A stretch of DNA of 64,000 nucleotides. It comes from Turnera subulata. Lineage: Eukaryota > Streptophyta > Magnoliopsida > Malpighiales > Passifloraceae. The stretch is from NCBI GenBank assembly GCA_028386065.3, contig JAKUCV010006876.1, positions 18,701 to 82,700 on the forward strand, in the 5' to 3' direction. Position 1 is the stretch's first letter. The number at the start of each line of letters is the position of its first letter. The translations under genes were made by a program, and so were the position numbers. Under the pieces are notes generated by a model, which worked only from the letters and a program-made list of their open reading frames with translations, was not told the DNA's origin and ran no database searches. This document shows, piece after piece, positions 10,734 to 23,754 of this stretch.

Positions 10734-13700
10734 TGTAACGCCCCGAATTTCGTTAATTGATTTTTCCGGAATTTTCGAAATTTTCGGTATTTAATTTCCA
10801 TTTTTACCCTTGCGGAGTTTCCGGGAGTCTTTGGTTAAGAATTATTGATATAATTAATTGATTCACTTTGAAAATATTATTTTCACTTTTAGAATCGATC
10901 CTGGTTCGGGAACAATTGGAGTTCCGGGGTGAAATATGGGGTTTGTCGAAGTTTCACTCAAAACTACGTCGTTTTGGATTAAAAAAAAAATAATAATAAT
11001 AATAAAAACCTAACCCTAGCACGCGTTGACTGGGAGGGAGTTGACCGCGCCTTAGACCAAAACGACGTCGTTTTTGTCTAGGCCGGCCAACCCTAAACCC
11101 TTCCTCTCTTCTATTCTTCTTTCGTTTTTTTTTCCTTTGGTTTTTCTTTCGGGTCACTACTCTTCCGCCGCCCTCCCCATTCTTCCTCTCTCCCATGCTT
11201 GCTCCCGGACTCCTAGCCTACAGATCGAGGGTTCATGGTTACTTTCCGATTCTCTTCCTCTTTCAAATATCTTTTCTTTCCTTCTATTTCTTTTTCTCCA
11301 CAACTCAGCTCGCCTCGCTTTCGTCTCCATGTCGCCTGCACCGGAAGCGTCGCCCTGTCGCTGCGACTCGGGAGGAAGGACGAGCGGGCTTAGCGAGGGC
11401 GAGAGTCGAGGCTCTGCTCAGTTTCTTGCGTGCGAGCGACACGAGAAAACGGCTGCTGATGTAGTCACCGTCGGCTGTGGGGTAAGCCATTGATACCTTC
11501 TTCCCCTTTTCTCGTCACTTCCTTTGCTTCTTCACGTTTTGTGGATAGTTGATTGATGGATTTTGAACTGAATGGGTTTGTGTGTTGTTCATTGGGTGTG
11601 GAGCTCGGTGGTGGTTGTTTGACGCGGGTCTGTGTTCGGGTCGATGCCTTTCTTCTTCTCTCTTCTTCGTTTTGTTGGTTGGTTGAGGATGGTGGCGGCT
11701 GGGCTCGTCAATGGTGGTGGTGGTGTGTGTTGTTGTATGGGGTTGGAATTGCGTGCGTGTCGGAGGTCGGGTTATGTAGTGTCTGCGTTGTTACGGACGA
11801 CGGCGGTGAGGGGCTTCTCCGGCAGAGTTCCTGCTAGGTTCGGGCCACTACTGTTTGTACATATACAAATTCCGGTTAGTGCTCCGACGACTCTTTTCTT
11901 TGCCTTTCCCGATCATGATGCGTTAAATAATAGTGTTGTTTTGTGTTGGCCGTTTCTATCCCATTAACAAATTAATATGGCCTAGGTATAATCAAATCTC
12001 GCTTTACAGAATTGCAAGTTTATGGAAATATACTAGTTTAAGGGTGTCGGCTCTTGTGTACATGTGGGTGTAGGGTTTTATGAAAATTGACTAGTTTCTG
12101 TTATGCACAATCTCGTGTTAGTCGGTATAGTCAAAAGCCATGTTTCTGGGCTTGTTGAACATATTCTTTTGATTTTGGAGTTGGCACGTGTACTTTTGAT
12201 TGTGGGGTCTTGTTTTGCAGTCATGTGAGTTCAAGTCCATTAGAGTGCGTCTCACATCGGTTTACTTTGTTTTGAAATTTACTTCCATCGAATCATCATA
12301 TGTAGGTGCACTGTTTATCCTAAGTATTTACATTTATAAGTCACTAATTTACGCTGAAGAGATAATGGTTTTTGACGTATTTCAGTGCAAGATTAATAAT
12401 TCAAAGGAATTCTTTTCCAGTTTAGTAGATTTGCCTTGAGGATTGGCACCATAAAACTCTGTGTTCTATGCTCTTGGTTTCTAAATGGACTGCCTAGTTG
12501 TAATGAGTTTCTAGATCTCAGCATCGTCTGTTAATAAATTGATTATTTTGAGTTGAAGAAGGATTGGACATGGTTTTAGGTTCGGTGGTTATACGCTGAA
12601 CCTTAAAGGGTAATATGGACTTCGTAAGAATTGGGCAACAAAACCAACTGTATAACGGGGTTTAAAGGTGGGTTAATAAGGTGGGCTTTACGCCCTGTTA
12701 TTAAATTGGATTTGATTTAGGCTTAGACTCAGATCTCTTAGTAACGGGCCTAGTGTACTGATTATGTTTAAGAACACAACATTAGCATGATCATTCGTTT
12801 GTCGTGAGTAAGCAGCTTATGTGATGTGTAAATTCGTAGGANNNNNNNNNNNNNNNNNNNNNNNNNNNNNNNNNNNNNNNNNNNNNNNNNNNNNNNNNNN
12901 NNNNNNNNNNNNNNNNNNNNNNNNNNNNNNNNNNNNNNNNNNNNNNNNNNNNNNNNNNNNNNNNNNNNNNNNNNNNNNNNNNNNNNNNNNNNNNNNNNNN
13001 NNNNNNNNNNNNNNNNNNNNNNNNNNNNNNNNNNNNNNNNNNNNNNNNNNNNNNNNNNNNNNNNNNNGCATGTGGGCCTGTGATGGCCGGTTCTACCTCC
13101 CTCCTTCTACCTCCCCCTTTCTACCTCCCTCTTTCTCTCTGTCTCTCTCTCTCTCTCTCTATGGATATGTTGGGCTTCGTGCCTGGTTTATTTGGGCTTC
13201 GTGCCTGGTTTATTTGGGCTTCGTGCCTGGTTGTCTGATCAGACGGGACCGAGCTCGACGCACACAGTAGAGGGCCCTAAATAAAATACTTAACCTTAAT
13301 AATGAAGATAATAATATAAGTAATGATAGTGATGGTTGAAGTCTGGTGATGACTGGTGTTACGTATTGTGAATTGTTGTGCTCTGTGTTTGCTGTTGCCA
13401 ATGCCGGTGTACTTGCAGTTGATTTGTTTTGTATATTATTGGTTTATTTGTCTGCGGTGAGACAGTGGTTGGTCTCACCCCCTCACAGTTTTACACAGGA
13501 TAGCTGATCGATGATCAGAAGAGCATATCGGCAGGTGGCGGTGCTTTCCTCTCCTCGGGTCGGATCCATAGAGATCACTGCATACATGATATCTTATGTT
13601 TAGTCTTCCGCTGCATACTCGTTGTTGTGTAATTTGTTGTATAAATGTTCATTGAATTTGTTGTTGACATTGTATCCCGGGTAGAAGGGCATTTTGGTCA

Positions 13701-13827
13701 CTTCACATGATGTATATTCTTTAATGAATAATTTGGGATACAGGTGTCCCGGGAATGATAAGGACAATTTGGTCAATTTATAATTAATTTGTAATTTATA
13801 TTAATAAATTGGGACACGGGCGTTTCA
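10734..13827 (+). mobile_element. Solo LTR F, Tekay/Del-type gypsy family
   Basis: It begins TGTAACGCCCCGAATTTC and ends GGGACACGGGCGTTTCA, with no interior, primer site or polypurine tract. The flanks are AAAAC (10729-10733) and AAATC (13828-13832), a duplication with one later change; removing it restores the gag frame of H. The same termini bound P (both LTRs), E and G. The 5' part has CAAAACTACGTCGTTTTGG and AAAACGACGTCGTTTTT palindromes at about 10961 and 11059. A CT microsatellite lies at about 13132-13160. Short GC-rich frames inside are not genes. Length is 3.09 kb including an assembly gap. Confidence 0.85.
12842..13067. other. Assembly gap (226 N) inside solo LTR F
   Basis: A run of N. 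The related LTR G has about 528 bp between the same two anchors (about 63106-63633), so the gap probably represents more missing sequence than its stated length. Confidence 0.9.
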
Positions 13828-13832
13828 AAATC

Positions 13833-15344
13833 CGCCAAAAAGTTTGGTGCATCTTCTTCACAAGTGTTGAAACCTAAAGGTGGTGTTGCAAAGGAAGGCC
13901 AATGCTTCCATTGAAAGAAATCCGGCCATTGGAAACGAAACTGCCCGGTTTACCTTCAAGAGTTGAAGAAACAGAAGGGAAGTGAGATTTCCACTTCAGG
14001 TATGTTCGTTATAGAAGCTAATATCTCTATCTCTGCATCATGGGTATTAGATACTGGATATGGTTCTCACATTTGTGTAAATGTGCAGGAACTAAGAAAG
14101 AGTAGGAGATTGGCAAAGGGTGAGATAGACCTACGTGTGGGAAACGGAGCAAGAGTTGTTGCATTAGCCGTAGGGACTTACTATCTATCCTTACCGAGTG
14201 GTTTGGTTTTGGAACTAGACAATTGTTATTATGTGCCTACCATAAGTAGAAATTTGATTTCTATGTCTTGTCTGGACAAGAAAGGTTTTTCATTTGTAAT
14301 AAAGAACAATTGTTGTTCTATTTATTTCAATGATGTTTATTACGGTGGTGCATATTTGAGCAATGGTTTGTATGTTCTAAACCTAGAAACCGCAATCTAT
14401 AACGTTAGTGCGAAGAAGGTTAGAATGAATTATTCTAATGAAACTTACCTTTGGAATTGTCGTTTAGGCTATATAAATGAGACTCGTATATCTAAACTCC
14501 ATAAAGATGGACTTTTAGACTCATTTGATTTTGAATCATTTGAGACATGTGAGTCATGTTTGCTAGGCATAATGACGAAGGCTCCTTTTACCGGTAAGGG
14601 TGAGAGAGCATCACACTTGTTAGGTCTTATACATAGTGATGTATGCGGACCTATGTCCACACAGGCTAAAGGTGGTTTTTCATACTTCATTACATTTACT
14701 GACGATTTCAGTAGATATGGCTACGTGTATCTAATGAGACACAATTCAGAATCCTTTGAAAAGTTCAAAGAATTCAAGAATGAAGTACAAAATCAACTCG
14801 GTAAAAGTATTAAAATGCTTCGATCAGATCGAGAAGGTGAGTACTTAGACCGAGAGTTTCTTGATCATCTAAAGGAGTATCATAGCTCACTCCACCGGGT
14901 ACGACTCCATGGAATGGTGTATCCGAAAGGAGGAATAGAACCTTGTTAGACATGGTTCTTTCAATGAAGAGTCAAGCTGACCTTCCTCCTTTGTTTTGGG
15001 GTCATGTAATATTGAGTGTTGCATTTACACTAAACCGTGTTCTATCTAAGTCGGTAGAAAAGACACCATATAAGATATGGGCTGGGAAGCGTCCCAATTT
15101 GTCTTTTATGCGGATTTGGGGTTGTGAGGCTTACGTGAGACGTGAAGCATCGGATAAACTCGGCCCTAAATCCGACAAGTGCCTCTTTGTAGGATACCCT
15201 AAGGAAACGAAAGGGTATTATTTCTATAATCCTTCAGAGCACAAAGTGTTTGTTGCTCGGACTGCTATTTTTGTAGAAAGAGAATTTATTTCTAGAAGAG
15301 TCAGTGGGAAGAAAATAGAGCTCGAAGAAGTTCGAGATATATAG
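13833..15344 (+). pseudogene. gag zinc knuckle, protease and integrase of H
   Basis: The frame resumes after F. The CCHC knuckle reads CFH-stop-KKSGHWKRNC: the second cysteine is a TGA at 13912-13914. The aspartic protease motif VLDTGYGSH follows at about 14044-14070. The GAG-pre-integrase region (YLWNCRLGYI) and the integrase core (LIHSDVCGPM, ITFTDDFSRYGYVYL, LRSDREGEYLD) are recognisable. A small deletion near 14885 removes the CGIVSQLTPP region and shifts the frame, so the next part (LLDMV..FWGHV..VGYPKETKGYYFYNP) is read from 14943. A TAG at 15342-15344 ends that frame before RT. Confidence 0.85.
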
Positions 15345-17038
15345 GCTGAGATGGAACAAGTGCAGGAACCACAAGATGTTGTGGATGAGATTCCTGTGCC
15401 TGTAACACATGGACCGCGTAGGTCGGATAGGACTCGGTATGAGCCTGAGAGATATGGATTTCTCATGACTCATACTGGAGACGTGATGCTGATAGATGAG
15501 GTTGAGCCCACTTCCTATCAGCAGGCCATTACAGGTCCATACTCTAAGAAGTGGCTAGAGGCCATGAATTCGGAAATGGAATCCATGTACAAAAACAAGG
15601 TATGGACCTTGGTTGATCCACCTGAAGGGGTAAAACCCATAGGGTGCAAATGGGTCTTTAAGAGAAAGACCGACATGGATGGTAATGTGATTACCTACAA
15701 AGGGCGATTGGTTGCGAAAGGTTTCAAGCAAGTTCATGGTATTGACTATGATGAAACCTTCTCACCGGTTGCCTTGGTTAAATCCATCTGGATTCTATTG
15801 AGATATGGCAAATGGATATCAAAACTACTTTCCTTAACAGAAATCTTTTAGAGGATCTGTACATGACACAACCTGAAGGTTTTGTCGATCCAGAGATTGC
15901 CAATATGGTATGCAAGTTGCAGAGATCTATTTATGGATTGAAGCAAGCATCTAGAATTTGGAATCTTCGTTTTAATGAAGTGATCAAAGAGTTTGGTTTC
16001 ATTAAGGACGAAGATGAACCATGTGTTTACAAGAAGGTTAGTGGGAGCACTATTGTTTTCTTGTTGTTGTATGTGGACGAAATCCTACTCATTGGGAATG
16101 ATATTCCGACACTATAGTCTGTAAAGGTTTGGTTAGGAAAGAATTTCTCGATGAAGGACTTAGGAGAAGCTGCCTATATGTTAGGCATAAAGATCTATAG
16201 GGATAGATCCAAAAGGCTTCTCGGGCTAAGTCAGAGTACGTATATTGACAATGTGCTAAAGAGGTTTAGCATGCAAGATTCCAAGAAAGGATTCTTGCCC
16301 TTGTCACATGGCATATCTCTCTCAAAGAATCAATGTCCCAGTACATCTAAGGAGAGAGAGCGGATGAGTAAGATTCCTTATGCTTCTGCAATAGGATCTA
16401 TCATGTATGCCATGCTATGTACTCGACCGGATGTCGCTTATGCTTTGAGTGTCACAAGCAGATACCAGTCTGATCCCGGTGAGAGTCACTGGACAGCGGT
16501 AAAGAACATCCTTAAGTACTTGAGAAGGACTAAGGATGCATTCCTAGTTTACGGAAGCGTGGATGAGCTCGTTGTAAAGGGTTACACCGATGCTAGCTTC
16601 CAAACCGACAGGGATGATTTTAGATCGCAGTCAGGTTATGTGTTTTGTCTTGGAGTTGGGACTGTATGCTGGAAGAGTTCAAAGAAAGAGACAGTAGCTA
16701 ACTCTACAATCGAGGCTGAGTACATTGCTTCCTCAGATGTGGCAAAAGTGGCCGTTTGGATCAAGACGTTCGTAACAGAACTTGGTATGGTTCCGAGCAT
16801 TGAGAGTCCGATTGAGCCCTATTATGATAACAATGGGACAATCGCACAGGCTCAGGAACTGGGATACCACCAGAGATCCAAACATATACTCCGACGCTAT
16901 CATCTTATTAGAGAGATCATAGATAGAGGCGATGTCAGACTGTGCAGAGTTCCTTCGAAGAACAATGTAGCAGATCCATTGACTAAGCCGCTTACACAGC
17001 AGAAGCGTGATGGTCATGCTGCGTCCATTGGTATTTGA
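15345..17038 (+). pseudogene. Reverse transcriptase and RNaseH of H
   Basis: RT begins around KKWLEAMNSEMESMYKN and [16 protein letters not shown] short deletion near 15795 shifts the frame after VKSIWILL; MDIKTTFLNRNLLEDLYMTQP is read from 15812. The catalytic box is LLYVDEILLIG, with Glu in place of the second Asp of YVDD. A TAG at 16115-16117 (a CAG in relatives) follows. The last frame, 16151-17038, carries MKDLGEAAYMLGIKIYRDRS, RNaseH (GYTDASF, TIEAEYIASS, YYDNNGTIA) and the conserved end ADPLTKPL. No active enzyme is expected. Confidence 0.9.
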
Positions 17039-17062
17039 TACATGTATGATTGGCTTTAATGC

Positions 17063-17073
17063 AAGTGGGAGAT
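17063..17073 (+). other. Polypurine tract of H
   Basis: AAGTGGGAGAT directly precedes the 3' LTR start at 17074. The same tract precedes the 3' LTR of J at 30122. Confidence 0.8.
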
Positions 17074-18606
17074 TGTTAGTGTAATATGCCCAAAAGCCAA
17101 TCAATGGACGTTTATTTATAGTCATGTATACACATTATGGTTATTCCAATAAATATCGTTTATGAGATAAACGCTTGCAAATATTTATAACCCTAGAATA
17201 TTTCATATTCTTAAATGTCCCTAGTCGATTATTATTATGGATGGGTTGTAATAATAAATTAAGACTAGCGTATGTTGAGAGTTTATATGTGATATGAATT
17301 CAATATACGGGTACAATTTGGAGAACTTATGGACTGGACCGACTCGCATAAGAACGCGACATGGAACGTTATATGTTTGTCGATAGCAGTTCTTATATGT
17401 ATTGTCCTTAGACTTGAGATCGTCAAGGTTCCCAACATATGAATCGTATACTTTGATTTTACTCTTGGCTATTTCGTAAATGAGTAGACTTAGTGTAATC
17501 ATTGGGTATATGATGAATGTGTAGTGGGTTTTGTATGATCAAGATGGGATTCGTCCAACCCATATAACGGGTATATTATCGGATGGTCTCTTGATAGAGT
17601 TGAACTGTAAATGCATGGCCATGCTCGGATGATGATATGTGATATCATTGGTATCCATTTTTCACGGTTAACTCGAGGATCAAGAAACCGAGATTAAACG
17701 CTTACGAGATTGACATATTCCATGTCTCGAGTTTAATCTTGATAATGGGACGAAGGGACGATGACATGTTCCGAGGCATATGGAATCAGTATTGATCTTG
17801 TCGTTCAAGTGGCAATGATGTGTTACTAGATGCCGCTCTTTGCTTATAATTGTAAAATGAGATTTTACAGTTATTGTCGGGCGTTACAAGTGCCTACAGG
17901 GTCACACACATTGAGTCGTTGATTCGAGTATTTGGTTGAACCGTGGTTGGACCATGCTTCGACTAAGGTGTGGTTAGACCGCGGTTGGATCGTGGTTGGA
18001 CCAGGGTCATTTTAGGCTGGTTTGGTTCAATTATTGTCAGAATAATTGACCGAATTAGTGCTGTGATGTGTTGATGTGTGATGGTACATTAGTGGAGACA
18101 AGATTATGTGGAGACATAATCATGTTGGTTAATGGACCACCTTGTTGGCCATTAACTCCACTACATTATGCCATTGATGGGGATTGAGTAATCTGATAAC
18201 TCTTGCTCTCTTCCTCTCTTGATTCTGAGTTTTTTCAGAGCTGCAAACACATACACAACCTCTTCATTCTTTGAGAAAGAAAGAAGAACATAAACACCAC
18301 ACAGCTCCTGAAAATCGGTAGCTAGCACTGTTGTTCGGGAGAGCTCGGGTTGGAGATCGTGAGACGTTCTTCAGCTGGTTACAACGGTTCATACGGATAC
18401 CGTAGAGGGGCGACGCTTACGTTCGGCTCTTGCTGATTTGGTTCTACAGTTGGTTGAAAGACCTCAACCGAACCTGGTATGTAAAAATTGTTATTTAGTT
18501 TAGCTACCCTTCACTTGGATCCTCCATGTGTATCCGGTTTTCCGCTACGCATACTTGTTATATTTTGTTGCTTTTGATTGTCAATTGCATGACCCGGATA
18601 CATACA
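17074..18606 (+). repeat. 3' LTR of element H
   Basis: 1533 bp, TGTTAGTGTAATATGCCC to CCCGGATACATACA, followed by the duplication CCTAT at 18607-18611. The 11-bp repeat is at 17935-18005. Confidence 0.92.
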
Positions 18607-18611
18607 CCTAT

Positions 18612-19730
18612 TGCAGACGCATAAGGGATCTTACTCAACCTCTCTCTTTCTTTAGATGTACTAGGACATTGATTCTTCGAAAGAGATATGCCATTTGACA
18701 TGGGCAAGAATCCTTTCTTGGAATCTTGCATGCTAAACCTCTTTAGCACTTTTCGATATACGTACTTTGACTTAGTCCAAGAAGCCTTTTGGATCTATCT
18801 CTATAGATTTTTATACCTAACACATAGGCAACTTCTCCTAAGTCCTTCATTGAGAAATTCTTTCCTAACCAAATCTTTACAGACTGTAGTGTAGGTATAT
18901 CATTCCCAATGAGTAGGATGTCGTCAACATACAATAGCAAGAAAACGATAGTGCTCCCATTAACCTTCTTGTAAACACATGGATCATCTTCATTTTTAAT
19001 GAAACCAAACTCTTTGATTACTTCATTAAAACGAAGATTCCAACTCCTTGAAGCTTGCTTCAATCCATAAATGGATCTTTGCAATTTGCATACCTTATTA
19101 GCATTCTCTGGAGTGACAAAACCTTTAGGTTGTGTCATGTACACATCCTCTTAAAGTCCCATTTGCTCCCTATAGATTTTACCCCTTCAGGTGGATCAGC
19201 CAAGGTCCATACCTTGTTTTCATACATGGATTCCATTTCCGAATTCATGGCTTCTAGCCACTTCTTAGAGTCCGGACCCGTAAAAGTCTGCTGATAGGAA
19301 GTGGGCTCATCCTCATCTATGAGCATCACGTCTCCAGTATGAGTCAAAAGAAATCCGTTTCTCTCAGGCTCATACCGAGTTCTATCCGACCTATGTGGTC
19401 CATGTGTTACAGATACAGGATTCTCATCCATAACAACTTGTGGTTCCTGTTCTTGTTCCATCTCAGCCTCTATAGCTCGAACTTTTTCGAGTTTTATTTT
19501 CCTCCCACTGTTCTTTCTAGAAATAAATTCTTTTTCTAGAAATATAGCAGTACGAGCAATAAACACTTTGTTCTCTGTGGGATTGTAGAAATAGTATCCT
19601 TTAGTTTCCTTAGGATACCCAACAAAAAGGCATTTGTCGGATTTAGGGCCGAGATGGTCTGATAGTAAATCCCTACGGGTAATGCAGCAACTCTTGCTTC
19701 ATTTCCCACGTGCAGGTCTATCTCACCCTA
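18612..19730 (-). pseudogene. RT of element I with integrase mostly deleted
   Basis: Reading the minus strand from 19730, protease sequence passes straight into the integrase C-terminal region (GPKSDKCLFVGYPKETKGYYFYNP), so about the whole integrase core is missing. The linker and RT start follow (FIARTAIFLEKEF, KKWLEAMNSEMESMYEN). At about 19141 a second deletion joins WDFKR to VYMTQPKGFV, removing the RT segment with the first catalytic Asp. Downstream, LLYVDDILLIG is intact. A frameshift at about 18746 separates the STYIEKC and LKRFSMQDSKKGF parts. The frame continues at 6962 beyond element H. Confidence 0.85.
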
Positions 19731-20687
19731 TACTAACTTTCTACTCTTTCTCAGTTCCTGCACATTTATACAAATGTGAGAACCACATCCGGTATCTAAT
19801 ACCCATGATGCAGAGATAGAGATATTAGCTTCTATAACAAAAATACCTGAAGCGGAAGTCTTACTTCCCTTCTGTTTCTTCACCACTTCAAGGTAAACAG
19901 GGCAGTTACGCTTCCAATGGCTGGGTTTCTTGCAATGGAAGCATTGTCCTTCTTTCGCAACACCACCTTTGGGTTTCAGCGCATTTGAAGAAGATGAACC
20001 AAACTTTTTGGCAGATTTCTTCTTCTTGGCTTTCCCCTTTCCATTGCCATTTCCAACCATTAAAATGTTGTTGGATTTGTTTGCCTTCATCTGTTGCTCA
20101 ACTGTTCCTAACATGTTAAGCAACTCAGACAACGATTTGTCAAGATGATTCATATTGAAATTCATGACAAATTGGTTGTAACTATCCGACAACGATTGCA
20201 GGACTAGATCAACAGCCAACTCCTTTTGCAAAGGAAACCCTAGACCCTCAAGGTTTTCAATGTATCAAATCATTTTAAGCACATAAGGTCTGACGGGTGG
20301 TGACATAGCCATCTTGCATTGGAACAATGCCTTAGTGGTCTCATACCTCTCATGCCTTGCTTACTCTTCAAAGAGCATCTTTAGGTGTTTGATCATATCG
20401 AATGCCTCCAAGTTCTCATGTTGCTTCTGAAGCTCAGAGTCAATGGTGATCAGCATAAGGCATGCAACATCCAATGCGTCATCATCATGCTTCTTGTAAG
20501 CATTTATTTCTGCCCTGGGAGCATTAGGCGCCGGTTCATTAGGAACAGGCCCTTCAAGGACATACAATTTCTTTTCTTGCTTGAGGACTATCCTCAAATT
20601 GCGATGCCACTTTAGGAAGTTATTCCCATTCCACTTTTCCTTCTCAAGGACAGATCGCAGTGATAATGTACTAGTGTTTTGTGCCAT
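19731..20687 (-). pseudogene. gag and protease of element I
   Basis: The gag start is intact: ATG at 20687 giving MAQNTSTLSLRSVLEKEKWNG. A TAA near 20361 replaces the Gln codon in LFEEQARHER, and a TGA in the MIGYIENLEG motif (near 20265) replaces a Gly codon. The knuckle CFHCKKPSHWKRNC and the protease motif VLDTGCGSH are intact. Another stop follows KSRKLV near 19728. The protein would be a basic RNA-binding capsid precursor if open. Confidence 0.88.
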
Positions 20688-21918
20688 GGAAACTCTACAA
20701 CAATGATCAATTCACACACAATAAGAGTCATGCATACACAATCATTTAAGAAGGAATTTTATTAAATGATATTCCCACTACATCAAGCAAGACAATGGTA
20801 AGTGAGCCAAGATCCACATTTCACTACAAGATAAGTCAGCTTTGGCTGATCGCTTACATCATAGCTATTTAGGTAGACAACTCTTGTCAATTACATCTCA
20901 TGCAACTCTTGGATAGTTGAGTGAACAACTGTTGTTCTTGTCTTTCTCATAGACTTAGCTCAACTCCTTGCCTCTAAGTCCTCAATCCTATTAGGATGAC
21001 CTAGTTAAGTTCAACCCATAATAGGCAGTTCAGATATTACAATTATCCCGTCGCACCTTGCTAGGATAAGCATTGACACTTTGCTTTGGTAAAACCTACC
21101 AAGTGTTGATCTAAGCAATCATGAGTGCTTATCATGGAAGGCAACACAAGAGGAACTTGATATTTACCTCAACATATTATGTTCATACATCACATGCATA
21201 TAATCAACAAATCATACATTGATGTTTTTGTAAATTTGGGAGCCAAAATACATAAGAACATCGATGTTTAACTCTTGAACATCGATGTCTTAGTGTTCAG
21301 AAAGTTCAAAATTTCTGGCAGTACTTTTCAACATCGATGTCTACTCTTAAACATCGATGTTTGAGAATTTTGGAACTCAAGAACATCGATGTTTGATCTT
21401 AAACATCGATGTTTGAAAGTTCTGGAACTTCAAACCATTTTGACAGAACTCTTGAACATCGATGCTTAACTCTTGAACATTGATGTTTGAGAATTCTGCC
21501 AAGGCCACTCTTCATGAGAACATCGATGTTTGTCTTCACAACATCAATGTCTAGAGGATTCGGCCAAGGCTAATCTTATGTGAACATCGATGTTTGTCTC
21601 ACAAACATCGATGGTTTGGCCTTACTGTACTAGAACGACAAATGTTCTATACAAAACCAAGAACTGATTTATCCTAGTCGAACTCTTCGACTTACTGCCA
21701 AGAATACCTTGATTGATATCACATACCAATCAAGTGCTTGTTGTCAAAACACTTTTGACAAAAACCAATCACAACATATATCATATATATACAAAATGAA
21801 TTCAGCATATCAGGATCATGCTACATCACATACAACATATCATATATTTTATCATGAGCATATCACACATATGCACAACAAATTCGGTTTAGCATTTCGC
21901 AAGAGGCTCCGCTATCAC
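20688..21918 (-). other. 5' leader of element I with palindrome array (21257-21615) and primer site
   Basis: The leader parallels those of H and J. AACATCGATGTT and near variants occur from 21257 to 21615 in pairs about 21 bp apart. The primer site is on the minus strand at 21903-21917 (reverse of GAGGCTCCGCTATCA). No other gene is visible. Confidence 0.8.
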
Positions 21919-21927
21919 TGTTAGTAT
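21919..21927 (-). repeat. Nine-base remnant of the 5' LTR of element I
   Basis: TGTTAGTAT directly next to the primer site equals the 3' end of the Tork LTR in reverse. From about 21924 the text continues as plus-strand LTR of J, sharing GTAT with it. The rest of this LTR is at 44941-45014 and 52792-54128; about 115 bp are lost. Confidence 0.7.
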
Positions 21928-22967
21928 ATTATCAGATGGTTTTCTTGATAGAGTTGAACTGTAAATGTATGGCCATGCTCGGATTATGTGATATGGTGAT
22001 ATCACTTGTATTCGTTTTTCACAGTTAACTCGGGGAGCAAGAAACATAGATTAAACATATACGAGATTGACATATTCCATGTCTCGTGTTTGATCTTGAA
22101 AATAGGACGAAGGGACGATGACATGTTTTCGAGGCATAATGAATTAGTTCTGAACTTGTCGTTTGGGTAGCAATGATGTGTTGCTACTTTCCGCTCATTG
22201 TTTAAAATTGTAAATGAGTTTACAATTATTTCCAAACGTCACAAGTGCCTACAGGGTCACACACTTAGAACTGTTGATTCGAGCTGGTGGTTGAACCATG
22301 GTTGGACCGTGGTTCGACTAGGTATTTGAGCTAGTGGTTGGATCGTGGTTGGACCAGGGTTGTTTTGGGTTGGTTTGGTTCACTAATTGTCTGAATTGTT
22401 GAACCACAATTAATGCCATGTGATGTGTAATGCTTAGTGGAGCATTAAGACATAGTGGAGACATGATTAGACAAAAGCCTAATCATGATGGCCAAAGGTG
22501 TTGGCCATTGTCTCATGCTTTGTAGGGTGTGTGTTGTGTAGGCATAACCTGATTGTACTTGAGAATATTTCAGACCATTCATACACACAAGAGCTTAAAG
22601 TTTTCAGACTTGAGTGAGACTTGAGTTTTCAGATTACACACCCTTTCTTTGAGAAAGAAAGATATACATCAAACACAAGTTCTAGCTCCCGGTTTTCTGC
22701 TGCTAGCACTGCGGTTTGGGAGTGCTCAGGTTGGTGATCGTGTGATGGTTGCTAGCTAGTCATCAACGGTTTGTGTGGATACCATAGAGGAGTTGGATTT
22801 CTGTCCGGTTCTAGCTGATTCGGCTCAATAGTTGAGTGAAAGAACTCGACAAATCCAGGTACAAATTTTTGTTATTCGGTTTACTCTGTTTCACATCGAT
22901 CCTCCATGAGTACTGGGTTTTTTCGTTGCATTTTTGATTGTCAAGTTTGCATGCCCGGTTTCTTACA
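21924..22967 (+). repeat. Truncated 5' LTR of element J
   Basis: It starts inside the LTR at GTATATTATCAGATGG and ends CCCGGTTTCTTACA at 22967. The matching point in the 3' LTR is about 30617, so roughly the first 490 bp are deleted. The 11-bp repeat lies at 22270-22350. Confidence 0.85.
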
Positions 22968-22968
22968 G

Positions 22969-22981
22969 TGGTAGTAGAGCC
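22969..22981 (+). other. Primer binding site of J
   Basis: TGGTAGTAGAGCC, one base after the LTR end; tRNA-Met type. Confidence 0.75.
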
Positions 22982-23278
22982 TCTTGTGAAATGCTAAACC
23001 GAATTAAGTGTTCACATGTTATATGTGATGTAGCATGAACATGATAATATATGTGATATGTTGAACTTGAATTGGTATATGTGATATGCTGAATTCATTT
23101 TCTATATATGTGATATATGTTGTGACTGGTTTTTGTCAAAAATGTTTTGACAGCAAGCACTTGATTGGTATGTGATATCAATCAAGGTGTTCTTGGTAGT
23201 AAGTCGAAGAGTTCGACTAGGATAAATCGATTGTCGGTTTTGTATAGAATGATTGTCGTTCTAGTACAGCAAGGCCAA

Positions 23279-23628
23279 AACATCGATGTTTGTGAGACAA
23301 ACATCGATGTTCACATAAGATTAGCCTTGGCTGAATCCTCTAGACATCGATGCTGTGAAGACAAACATTGATGTTCATATGAAGATTGGCTTTGGCAGAA
23401 TCTTATAACATCGATGTTGTGAGACAAACATCGATGTTCTCATGAAGAGTGGCCTTGGCAGAATTCTCAAACATCGATGTTCAAAAGTTAAACATCGATG
23501 TTCATGAGTTCTGTCAAATTGGTTTGAGATTCTAGAATTCTCAAACATCGATGTTTAAGATCAAACATCGATGTTCTTGAGTTCCAGAATTCTCAAACAT
23601 TGATGTTTAAGAGTTAGACATCGATGTT
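23279..23628. repeat. AACATCGATGTT palindrome array in the leader of J
   Basis: The pair starting at 23279 and 23300 is followed by further pairs up to 23628, with variants such as GACATCGATGTT and AACATTGATGTT. Spacing within pairs is about 21 bp. The leader between the array and gag is about 0.45 kb shorter than in H, which indicates a deletion just after the array. Confidence 0.9.
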
Positions 23629-23754
23629 CAAAACCACTGCCAGAAATCTTAAACTTTCAGAACTTTAAGACATCATTTAATAGAATTCATTGTTACATGA
23701 TTTATGTATATATGACTCTTATTTGTGTGAGTTGATCATTGTTGAAGAGTTTGC

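Larger units (their letters stand above)
6963..18606 (+). mobile_element. Tork-type copia element H, plus strand
   Basis: The element is 11.6 kb, flanked by CCTAT duplications at 6958-6962 and 18607-18611. It has two 1533-bp LTRs, a tRNA-Met-type primer site, a long leader with a palindrome array, gag, protease, integrase, RT, RNaseH and a polypurine tract. A solo LTR of another family (10734-13827) sits in gag. By eye the first 300 bp of the two LTRs differ at about 5% of sites, so it is not very recent. It is inactive: the gag start codon is lost, stops lie in the zinc finger, after integrase and in RT, and RT has small deletions. Confidence 0.9.

Noticed and set aside
13132..13160. CT microsatellite as a functional element
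   Set aside because: It occurs at the same LTR position in F, P and G with different lengths; an ordinary microsatellite.
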